From positions 1 through 14,770 of the forward strand of contig JAJYGK010000176.1 in the NCBI GenBank assembly GCA_021790715.1: DNA of 14,770 bases, written 5' to 3'. Both the position numbers and the translations under genes were made by a program. This stretch comes from Chloroflexota bacterium (lineage in GTDB: Bacteria > Chloroflexota > Limnocylindria > Limnocylindrales > CSP1-4). Shown piece by piece: positions 1 through 6,110 of this stretch; the stretch's first letter is position 1; each line of letters begins with the position of its first letter. The notes beneath the pieces were generated by a model, which saw nothing but the letters and a program-made list of their open reading frames with translations, had not been told where the DNA came from and did no database searches.

Positions 1-1293
1 GTGATCGTGCTGGCGTTCGCCGACCCGGCACTCCCGGCACGCGAGCGGCTGGACGAGCGCCTCGAGGTGCGCCGGCTCGATGTCGACCGTCGCGTCACGA
101 GTGCGTTCCGGCCGCTCCCGGCGCGGACGCGTGCCCGGATCGCGCGGCTGCTCGGGTTCGACCCGGACGCGACGGCGCTGCCCGCGACCCCGCCGCGCGG
201 TCTGGACCGGGTCCGTGCCCCGTTCCGCCGCCTCGCCGAGATCGCCGCGCACCAGCGCCGCGTGGGGCCGTGGCGCGAGGCCGTCCTGGCGGCCGTCCCG
301 GACGCCGACGTGTACCACTGCAAGGCGCTCATCGCGCTGCCCGTCGTGGCCGGGGCGGCGGCGCGATCCGGCGCCCGCTTCGCCTACGACCTCGCCGATC
401 TCCACACGGAGGCGGCGCGCCTTGCCCGCATGCCGGGCGCCGTCCGGTCGCTCGTCCGCCGCCGCGAGGGCGGCTGGGTCCGCCGCGCGGCGCTGCTCAG
501 CGCGGTCAGCGACGGGGTCGCCACCGAGGCGGCCCGCCGTTTCCGCGTGCGGCGGCCCGTCGTCGTGCTGAACTGCCCGGCCGCCTGGCGCCCCGAGGAG
601 CCGGGACCGCCCGCGTCCGACCGGCTCCGGCAGGCCACGGGCATCGCGCCGGGGCGTCCCGTCGTCCTGTACCAGGGCGGCTTCAGCGTCGACCGGGGGA
701 TCGAGGAGCTGATCGGCGCCCTCGATCGGGAACCGCTCCGTGCGCTGGACGCCGCCGTCGTGCTGCTCGGCTACGGGCGCCTGCGCGACCGTCTCGTGGC
801 AGAGGCGGCGCGCCGCCCGGGACGCCTCTTCGTGCTGGACGCCGTCCCACCCTCGGAGCTGCTCGAGTGGACGGCCTCCGCCGACCTCGGCTACGTGGGG
901 CAGCCGGGGCGGACGCTCAACCAGCGGCTCAACCTGGCGAACAAGCTCTTCGAGAGCATCATGGCCGGCGTGCCCGTCCTCGTGGCGACCGGCACCGAGC
1001 ACTGCCGGGTCGTGACGGCCGACGCGCTCGGCGCGTGCGCCCCGATCGAGCCCTCCGCGATCGCGGCGGCTGCGGCCGGCCTGCTGGCCCGGGCTCCGGC
1101 CGATCGCGAGGCGCTGCGCCGCCACTGCCGGTCGCTCGCCCTGGAGCGCTACACGTGGGAGCGCCAGCAGGCGGGCCTGGTGGCCGCCTACCGTCGGCTG
1201 GCGGCGGAGTCCGGTCCGCTCGAGGTCGAATCCGCCCGCTCGTTGGCGCCGCGCCGGGTCGGTGCCGGCGGGTCCGGGGAGGTGGGCCGGTGA
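1..1293 (+). CDS. Family-4-like glycosyltransferase, 5'-truncated by window edge
   Basis: This is most of a GT-B fold glycosyltransferase, expected to move a sugar from a nucleotide donor onto a growing surface glycan in the cytoplasm. Visible landmarks, numbered from base 1, are YDLADLH at 129-135, NCP at 191-193, the start of the donor domain with GGFSVDRG at 226-233, LGYG near 256-259, and NKLFESIMAGVPV at 314-326. The GTG at base 1 is probably an internal valine codon: the first residues align with residue 41 onward of the glycosyltransferase at 11052-12266 (both carry LPARERLD), so roughly 30-40 N-terminal residues lie outside the window. The first Glu of the usual EX7E pair is not present; only the Glu of NKLFE remains. 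The stop overlaps the next gene by four bases (GTGA), indicating translational coupling. The donor and acceptor sugars cannot be told. Confidence 0.88.
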   Translation: MIVLAFADPALPARERLDERLEVRRLDVDRRVTSAFRPLPARTRARIARLLGFDPDATALPATPPRGLDRVRAPFRRLAEIAAHQRRVGPWREAVLAAVPDADVYHCKALIALPVVAGAAARSGARFAYDLADLHTEAARLARMPGAVRSLVRRREGGWVRRAALLSAVSDGVATEAARRFRVRRPVVVLNCPAAWRPEEPGPPASDRLRQATGIAPGRPVVLYQGGFSVDRGIEELIGALDREPLRALDAAVVLLGYGRLRDRLVAEAARRPGRLFVLDAVPPSELLEWTASADLGYVGQPGRTLNQRLNLANKLFESIMAGVPVLVATGTEHCRVVTADALGACAPIEPSAIAAAAAGLLARAPADREALRRHCRSLALERYTWERQQAGLVAAYRRLAAESGPLEVESARSLAPRRVGAGGSGEVGR

Positions 1294-2945
1294 GCCGCAT
1301 CGTGGCGTTCGTGTTCAACGACTGCACGACGGACGCGCGCGTCCTGCGCGAGGCCGCGAGCCTGGCGCGTGCCGGTCACACGGTGACGATCATGGCCCGC
1401 CCGCGCGATCCGAAGTCGACCGAGGTCGAGCGCGAGCGGCGCGACGGCTTCGAGATCGTCCGGATCCCGCTGCCGACCGGCTGGAAGCGCTGGTACATCC
1501 TGGCCCGATACCCGTGGCGGGGACGGTGGTGGGTCCGCTTCCGCCTCTTCTACGACCTGCGGCGCGGACCGGCCGGCTGGGTCGAGCTGCTCTGGCTGCT
1601 GCCGGTCACGGTGGCCTGGCTGGCGTGGACGGCGGTGCGCACGCCGTCCCAGCTGCTCTACCGCCGGACGCACCCCGAGCGTCCCGCCGGCGGCGACACC
1701 ATCGACTGGCTGACGCGGTGGCAGTGGTCGATCGGCGGGTGGGCCCGGGCCGCAGCCGCCGCCGCACCGGACGCCGACGCGTACCACGGGCACGACCTGT
1801 CGGGCCTCCCCGGTGCGATCGCCGCCGCGACGATGCGGGGCCGCCACGGCCCCGGCACGCGACCGGCCGTCGTGTACGACAGCCACGAGATCTACGTGGA
1901 GTCCGGGCGCATGGCGAAGCTGCCCGGCTGGGCCCGCCGCGTGCTGGTGCACCAGGAGCGTTCCTGGGTCGGGAGGATCGACGCGCTGGTCACCGTCAAC
2001 CAGTCGCTGGCGGAGGACCTCGGGCGGCGCTATGCGCCCCGCCGGGTGGTGGTCGTGCGGAACTGCCCGGCCCGCTGGCAGCCGCCGGAAGGGCGCCCGG
2101 ACCTGCTGCGACGGGCGGCCGGGATCCCGGCCGGGTCGCCCGTGATCCTGTACCACGGCGGGTTCTCGGCCCACCGCGGGATGGAGGAGATCCTCGACTC
2201 GCTGCTCGAGCCGGGCATGGAGCGGGTGCATGCCGTCTTCCTCGGCTACGGCAGCGAGCGCGCCAACCTCGTCGCCCGCGTGGCCGACCCGCGATACGGC
2301 GGCCGGGCACACGTCCTGGACGCAGTGCCGCCGCACGAGCTGCCGCCCTGGGTCGCGTCGGCCGACCTGGGCGTGATGCCCATCCAGCGCTCGACGCTGA
2401 ACCACTACCTCTCCACGCCGAACAAGCTCTTCGAGAGCCTCGCGGCCGGGGTGCCGGTCGTCGCGAGCGACTTCCCGGAGATGCGGCGGATCGTGCTCGA
2501 CGACCCGGACGCGCCGCTGGGAGCGGTCTGCGATCCGGCCGACCCGTCGAGCATCGCCCGGGCGATCCGGTCGGTCCTGGAGCGCCCGGCCGACGAGACG
2601 GCCGCCCTGCGGGCCCGGTGCCTGCGCGCGGCGCACGAGCGGTACAACTGGGAGACCGAGGTGTCGCGGCTCGTGTCGCTGTACCGCGATCTGCTCGGGG
2701 ACGGCAGCGTGGAGGCGGCCGTCGCCGCCACGGAGGCCGCCGAGGCGGAAGAGCTGGCCGCCGGGAACGAGGGGGATGCCTCGCTGCCGATGACGCCCGC
2801 GCCGGACGGCACCCTCGCGGCCGGGGGCGCCGACGACGACACGGTCGCGGACGACGATGCGATCGCACCCGATGGTCACGCGGTCGCGGCCGGCGACCCC
2901 GCGATGGCGGCGGATCCGGCGCCGGAGGCGGCAGGGGACGGATGA
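1290..2945 (+). CDS. Family-4-like glycosyltransferase with hydrophobic insert and acidic tail
   Basis: A complete glycosyltransferase of 551 residues. The GTG start at 1290 overlaps the previous stop and places FNDCTTDARVLREA, the usual N-terminal acceptor-domain strand and helix, at residues 9-22. Other landmarks are YDSHE at 196-200, NCP at 258-260, YHGGFSAHRG at 288-297, LGYGSE near 318-323, and STPNKLFESLAAGVPVVASD at 374-393. It lacks the first Glu of the EX7E pair. A stretch at about 97-115, flanked by Trp/Arg-rich sequence, is strongly hydrophobic and may seat the enzyme on the inner face of the membrane; its two neighbours lack it. Residues from about 471 to the end are a low-complexity Ala/Asp/Glu-rich tail outside the catalytic fold. 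It resembles the genes on either side, so the three likely arose by duplication and add successive sugars to one glycan. Substrate unknown. Confidence 0.9.
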   Translation: MSRIVAFVFNDCTTDARVLREAASLARAGHTVTIMARPRDPKSTEVERERRDGFEIVRIPLPTGWKRWYILARYPWRGRWWVRFRLFYDLRRGPAGWVELLWLLPVTVAWLAWTAVRTPSQLLYRRTHPERPAGGDTIDWLTRWQWSIGGWARAAAAAAPDADAYHGHDLSGLPGAIAAATMRGRHGPGTRPAVVYDSHEIYVESGRMAKLPGWARRVLVHQERSWVGRIDALVTVNQSLAEDLGRRYAPRRVVVVRNCPARWQPPEGRPDLLRRAAGIPAGSPVILYHGGFSAHRGMEEILDSLLEPGMERVHAVFLGYGSERANLVARVADPRYGGRAHVLDAVPPHELPPWVASADLGVMPIQRSTLNHYLSTPNKLFESLAAGVPVVASDFPEMRRIVLDDPDAPLGAVCDPADPSSIARAIRSVLERPADETAALRARCLRAAHERYNWETEVSRLVSLYRDLLGDGSVEAAVAATEAAEAEELAAGNEGDASLPMTPAPDGTLAAGGADDDTVADDDAIAPDGHAVAAGDPAMAADPAPEAAGDG

Positions 2946-4339
2946 CGCCCGGCGGGATCCCGCGCGTCGTCCTGCTGTTCGGGAACACCGCCGAGCACAA
3001 CTCGCGCGCCACCCGCATGACGCGGACGCTCCTGGACGCGGGCTTCGCGGTCACCTGGGTGGCCCGTTCCGGCCCGGGGCTCGCGGACCGCGAGGAACGC
3101 GAGGGGTTCGAGGTGCTGCGGGTGCCGCTGCCGCCGGGGCCCCGATGGCTGCCGGCCCCTCGGCTTCCCGCGTCCCGGCCGTCCTCGTCGTCCGGCGACG
3201 GGGGCGCGCCACGGGCAGCGGGCACAGGCGGCCGAAAGGGCGCTCCCGCCCAACTCGTCCGCCGCGCGGTGGACGGCCCCGCTCGCGCGCTGGTCGACGG
3301 TCCCGGTCGCGCGCTGGTCGACGGTCCCGGTCGCCTGCTCCAGGCGCTGCGCTACCAGGTCGTCGCGCGGCGCTGGGCGGACGAGGTCGCGCGGATCGCG
3401 CCGCCGGCCGACGTGTGGCAGGCGGACGGCCTCGTGACCCTGCCCGTCTGCCTGCGCCTGCGGGATCGGCGCGGGGGCCGGGTCCTCTACGACTCGCTCG
3501 AGATCCACGTCGAGAGCGGCGCGTTCGCCCGGCTCCCGGGCGCCTGGCGGCGGCTCCTCGGGCGCCGCGAACGGGCGTGGGCGCGGTCGGCCGACGCCGT
3601 GACCACGGTGAGCCGGCCCTACGCCGACGTGCTCGCCCGCCGGCTGGGCCTCCGCCCCGCGATCGTCATGAACTGCCCGCCCGCCCCGCCGGACCCGGCG
3701 CCTGGCCAGGCCGGCGGACCGCCGCGACCACGTCGCTTCCACGAGATCCTGTCGCTCGATCCCGCCGCACGGGTCGTGCTGTATCACGGGTACCTCTTCC
3801 CGCACCGCGGCATCGAGCGCCTGTTCGAGGCGATCCCGTTCGTCCCCGGCGCGCACCTGGTGGTGATGGGGTTCGGGCCGCGGTTCGAGGCGTACCGGGA
3901 GCTGGCGGCGGGGCTTCGGGAGGCGGGCCGGGCGCACGTCGTGCCGGGAGTGGCGCCGGAGGCCCTCCAGGAGTGGGTGGCGTCCGCGGACGTGGCGGCC
4001 ATGCCGATCGAGGGCAACACGCTGAACCACCGGCTCACGACCCCGAACAAGCTCTTCGAGGCGCTCGCCGCCGGCGTCCCGGTCGTCGCGAGCGACCTGC
4101 CGGGCATGGCGGGGATCCTGCGCGAGACGGGCGCGGGCGTGACGTGCCGGCCCGACGATCCCGCCGACATCGCGCGGGCGATCCGGTCGATCCTGGAAGC
4201 GCCGCCCGACCGCCGCGCGGCGTGGAGCGCCGCGGCGCTGGCCGCGGCGCGCACGACCTACAGCTGGGAGCGCCAGGCCGACACGTACCTCGGGGTCGTG
4301 CGGTCGCTGGCCGGGCGGGACCAGATGCTGCCCGGCTGA
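2942..4339 (+). CDS. Family-4-like glycosyltransferase with internal tandem repeat
   Basis: Third glycosyltransferase of the run, 465 residues. The ATG at 2942 overlaps the preceding stop by four bases (ATGA). The N-terminal domain opens with VVLLFGNTAEHNSRATRM at 9-26. Then come a Pro/Ser/Gly-rich insert at about 66-104, an eight-residue repeat (VDGPxRAL) three times at 110-133, YDSLEIHVESG at 183-193, NCP at 244-246, YHGYLFPHRG at 281-290, MGFGPR at 309-314 and TPNKLFEALAAGVPVVASD at 367-385. The last block is nearly identical to that of the previous gene, indicating paralogy. As in its neighbours, the first Glu of EX7E is missing. The flexible insert sits between the early acceptor-domain strands, where acceptor-binding loops occur in GT-B enzymes, so it may affect acceptor choice (inference). 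Last gene of this operon; the next gene is convergent. Confidence 0.9.
   Translation: MTPGGIPRVVLLFGNTAEHNSRATRMTRTLLDAGFAVTWVARSGPGLADREEREGFEVLRVPLPPGPRWLPAPRLPASRPSSSSGDGGAPRAAGTGGRKGAPAQLVRRAVDGPARALVDGPGRALVDGPGRLLQALRYQVVARRWADEVARIAPPADVWQADGLVTLPVCLRLRDRRGGRVLYDSLEIHVESGAFARLPGAWRRLLGRRERAWARSADAVTTVSRPYADVLARRLGLRPAIVMNCPPAPPDPAPGQAGGPPRPRRFHEILSLDPAARVVLYHGYLFPHRGIERLFEAIPFVPGAHLVVMGFGPRFEAYRELAAGLREAGRAHVVPGVAPEALQEWVASADVAAMPIEGNTLNHRLTTPNKLFEALAAGVPVVASDLPGMAGILRETGAGVTCRPDDPADIARAIRSILEAPPDRRAAWSAAALAAARTTYSWERQADTYLGVVRSLAGRDQMLPG
3259..3330 (+). repeat. In-frame 24-base tandem repeat inside a glycosyltransferase gene
   Basis: Two identical 24-base units lie head to tail at 3283-3306 and 3307-3330, preceded by a diverged copy at 3259-3282. 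The unit is a multiple of three and encodes the eight-residue period VDGPxRAL, so copy number can change without breaking the frame. Seen directly in the sequence. Confidence 0.85.
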
Positions 4340-4358
4340 GGTCGATGCGGACCTCGAC
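4338..4358. terminator. Possible bidirectional stem-loop between convergent genes
   Basis: GAGGTC at 4338-4343 can pair with GACCTC at 4350-4355 around a six-base loop, with GTCGA/TCGAC (4341-4345 and 4354-4358) as an alternative pairing. It fills the 26-base gap between the stops of the convergent glycosyltransferase and dehydrogenase genes. There is no T-run on either side, so it is only a weak terminator candidate. Confidence 0.3.
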
Positions 4359-4365
4359 GGCCTCG

Positions 4366-5247
4366 TCAGCCCTCGATCCCCTCGAGATCCTCGAGCAGGC
4401 TCGGCTGAACGGGCTGCCAGCCGAGCAGCTGGCGGGTGCGAGCGCTCGACGAGGGCTGGTCGGTGACGAAGATCCCGCCCAGGGGCCCGTAGGTCTCCAC
4501 GGGCACGGGGCCGACGGGCAGCCCGAGGCGCCGGCCGATGACCCCCGCGATGTCCCGCACCCGGTCCCCTTCGTCGGCCACGGCGTGCCACGACGTCCCC
4601 GCATCCGCACCCTCGAGCACCAGGCGGAACAGCACCGCCGCGTCGAGCGAGTGGACGGCCGGCCAGCGCTGGGTGCCGTCGCCTGGGAAGCCGGAGATGC
4701 CCGTCTGGCGGGCGATGTTGGTCAGCATCCCGGCGAAGCCGCCCGTGCCGTGGTTGTGCACGGTCCGGGGCAGCCGTACCGCCGCGCTCCGGACGCCGCG
4801 CGAGGCGAGGTCGAGGGCGGCCATGACGGCGCGCGCTCGACCGCCGACCGGCCCCGAAGTGCCGAGGGGGTCAGTCTCGGTCGATGGACGCCCCGGGACG
4901 ACCGGCGTGCCGGCGACGGTCACGAGCGGGCGGCCGCTGCCGACGAGCGCCTCTCCCAGGACGGCCAGCGCCGCGGTCTCCTCCGCCACAGCGCGCGCCA
5001 GCGTCTCCTCGCTCCGGAAGTCGTGGGCGAAGGCGAGGTGGACCACCCCGTCGGCGTGCGCGACGCCCGCCCGGAGGATGTCGAGGTCGGCGAGCGTCCC
5101 GCGGAGCGGTTCCGCCCCGCTGCGTGCCGCGGCGAGCGCGGACGCATCAGAGCGGGCGAGGGCGAGGACCGTGTGGCCGTGGGCCAGCAGCTCGGAGACG
5201 ACGGCCGAGCCGATGTTGCCGGTGCCGCCGGTGACGAAGACGCGCAT
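4366..5247 (-). CDS. Atypical extended short-chain dehydrogenase (SDR_a7-like), NAD(P)-binding
   Basis: 293 residues, the usual length for this group. The N-terminus is a clear Rossmann dinucleotide site, TGGTGNIG at residues 6-13, followed by the strand LAFAHD near 71-76. The C-terminal half has blocks I associate with the atypical SDR_a7 group, such as RLPRTVHNHG at 158-167, RWPAVHSLDAA at 194-204, HAVADEGDRVRDIA at 221-234, SSSARTRQLLGW at 266-277 and a closing LLEDL. The catalytic Tyr-x-x-x-Lys of classical SDRs is absent: the expected region reads TSGPVGGRARAVM at 130-142. The group is described as lacking the usual active-site residues, so the reaction is unknown. The ATG at 5247 has an AGGAG ribosome site seven bases upstream. 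It is divergent from a TetR gene across twin palindromes, a typical arrangement for a repressor controlling a small oxidoreductase gene. Not obviously part of glycan synthesis. Confidence 0.9.
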   Translation of the reverse strand: MRVFVTGGTGNIGSAVVSELLAHGHTVLALARSDASALAAARSGAEPLRGTLADLDILRAGVAHADGVVHLAFAHDFRSEETLARAVAEETAALAVLGEALVGSGRPLVTVAGTPVVPGRPSTETDPLGTSGPVGGRARAVMAALDLASRGVRSAAVRLPRTVHNHGTGGFAGMLTNIARQTGISGFPGDGTQRWPAVHSLDAAVLFRLVLEGADAGTSWHAVADEGDRVRDIAGVIGRRLGLPVGPVPVETYGPLGGIFVTDQPSSSARTRQLLGWQPVQPSLLEDLEGIEG

Positions 5248-5263
5248 GGGACCGCTCCTGGGT

Positions 5264-5283
5264 GATGGGACTCCTGTCCCGTC
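5264..5283. promoter_or_regulatory. Palindromic operator 1, probable TetR binding site
   Basis: GATGGGAC-N4-GTCCCGTC, an inverted repeat of 8-base arms with one mismatch. It lies 17 bases before the SDR start codon and would cover the transcription start expected from the minus-strand -10 box at 5284-5289. With operator 2 it shares the 13-base direct repeat GGGTGATGGGACT (5260-5272 and 5294-5306). Binding by the adjacent TetR protein is inferred from position and symmetry. Confidence 0.75.
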
Positions 5284-5289
5284 ACTCTA
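5284..5289 (-). promoter_or_regulatory. Putative -10 box for the SDR gene
   Basis: Read on the minus strand this is TAGAGT, fitting the TAnnnT pattern. It sits exactly between the two palindromes, so a repressor on either operator would block the polymerase. No good -35 box is visible at the usual distance, a region partly covered by operator 2. Confidence 0.4.
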
Positions 5290-5297
5290 CCACGGGT

Positions 5298-5317
5298 GAT
5301 GGGACTGCGGTCCCATC
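5298..5317. promoter_or_regulatory. Palindromic operator 2, probable TetR binding site
   Basis: GATGGGAC-N4-GTCCCATC, a perfect inverted repeat with 8-base arms. It ends three bases before the tetR -10 box at 5321-5326 and covers that promoter's -35 region. Its centre is 34 bases from that of operator 1, about three helical turns, which puts the two sites on nearly the same DNA face. Confidence 0.8.
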
Positions 5318-5320
5318 GCC

Positions 5321-5326
5321 TATGAT
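5321..5326 (+). promoter_or_regulatory. Putative -10 box of tetR, leaderless start
   Basis: TATGAT differs from the consensus TATAAT at one base and ends only five bases before the GTG start at 5332. Transcription would begin at or next to the start codon, giving a leaderless mRNA. This agrees with the absence of a Shine-Dalgarno sequence here. Confidence 0.6.
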
Positions 5327-5331
5327 GCGCG

Positions 5332-5913
5332 GTGAGCCGCTGGAAGCCCGGAGCACGAGAACGCCTGGTCGCAGCCGCGCTGGACCTGTTCAGCGAGCAG
5401 GGCTACGACCCGACGACCGTGGCCCAGATCGCGGAGCGCGCCGGCGTCACGAAGAGCACGTTCTTCCGCCATTTCGCCGACAAGCGCGAGCTGCTCGTCG
5501 CCGGGCAGGACACACTGAGCCGGCTGCTCGCGGAGGGCATCGCCGACGCACCGCCGGGCGCGGGCCCGCTCGATGCGGTCAGGTCGGGCCTCGTGCGCGC
5601 CTCGGACTCGATGGGTACCAGGAACCGGCAGCTCGCCCGCAAGCTGGACGCCGCGGTGGCCGCCAGCGGCGAACTCCAGGCGCGGGACGCGCTCAAGGCG
5701 GTGAGCTTCGCCGCGGCGATGACGCAGGCCCTCGTCGCGCGCGGCGTCCCCGAGGCGACGGCCGCCATCGCGGCTGAGCTCGGCGTGCTCGCGTTCAAGC
5801 GGGGGTTCGCCGCCTGGTCCGAGCAGGGGGACTGGGACGCGCCCGGGGGGCTCGCGGCGTACACCGTGGCCGCGCTGGAGGAGCTACGGGTTGCGGGGGC
5901 CACGCTGATGTGA
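5332..5913 (+). CDS. TetR/AcrR-family transcriptional regulator
   Basis: 193 residues, normal for the family. The N-terminal DNA-binding domain is intact: RWKPGARERLVAAALDLF at 3-20 forms helix 1, and the helix-turn-helix covers about 27-48, with TTVAQIAERAGVT and then KSTFFRHFADKRELL, the characteristic recognition helix. The C-terminal domain, predicted helical and Ala-rich, should form the dimer and ligand pocket; its ligand cannot be read from sequence. GTG at 5332 is chosen because it puts the conserved helix 1 at the expected distance and lies just after a good -10 box. The gene is divergent from the SDR gene at 4366-5247 with two palindromes between, so it most likely represses both that gene and itself. 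The inducer may be a substrate or product of the SDR (inference). Confidence 0.93.
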   Translation: MSRWKPGARERLVAAALDLFSEQGYDPTTVAQIAERAGVTKSTFFRHFADKRELLVAGQDTLSRLLAEGIADAPPGAGPLDAVRSGLVRASDSMGTRNRQLARKLDAAVAASGELQARDALKAVSFAAAMTQALVARGVPEATAAIAAELGVLAFKRGFAAWSEQGDWDAPGGLAAYTVAALEELRVAGATLM

Positions 5914-5917
5914 CTCG

Positions 5918-5947
5918 GGCGTCCTGCGTTGCCACGAGCAGGAAGCC
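5918..5947 (+). terminator. Weak stem-loop just after tetR
   Basis: GGCGTCCTGC (5918-5927) pairs with GCAGGAAGCC (5938-5947) with one mismatch around a ten-base loop. It starts four bases after the tetR stop, a position suited to termination. No T-run follows, so rho-independent action is doubtful. Confidence 0.35.
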
Positions 5948-6110
5948 GGCCCTCCTGGTAGTGGCTCCGTGCGGGCAGCAGCCGCGGGTTGGCGTACGTC
6001 CGCGCCTGGACCTCCGGCATCCGCGCCTCCTCGAAGGGCGGGGCAGCCAGTCTCATTTCCACCGGGAACTTCACCTGGCGGTGGGTCCTCCCCCGGATCG
6101 CGCGCGAGGG
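5948..6110 (-). other. Coding-like stretch downstream of UPF0182, no confirmed gene
   Basis: This gap lies between the tetR 3' end and the UPF0182 stop. On the minus strand a frame opening with GTG at 6074 (36 bases after the UPF0182 stop, with GGGGGAGG upstream) reads without stops for about 50 codons with strong G/C bias at third positions and a balanced, protein-like composition (for example PPFEEARMPEVQARTYAN). It has no stop of its own here and runs on antisense through tetR to 5403, which argues against an intact gene. It may be a remnant, a small gene or a dispersed repeat. I do not recognise a family. Confidence 0.3.

Noticed and set aside
1..3. GTG at base 1 as a real start codon
   Set aside because: Alignment with the glycosyltransferase at 11052-12266 places this codon inside the first alpha/beta unit, so it is an internal valine.
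1188..2879. 563-residue open frame on the minus strand
   Set aside because: Antisense to two clear glycosyltransferase genes; composition is Arg/Pro/Gly/His-rich with no recognisable motif, as expected for shadows in very GC-rich DNA.
2876..4591. 571-residue minus-strand open frame
   Set aside because: Antisense to the third glycosyltransferase and in a different frame from the SDR gene; no motif.
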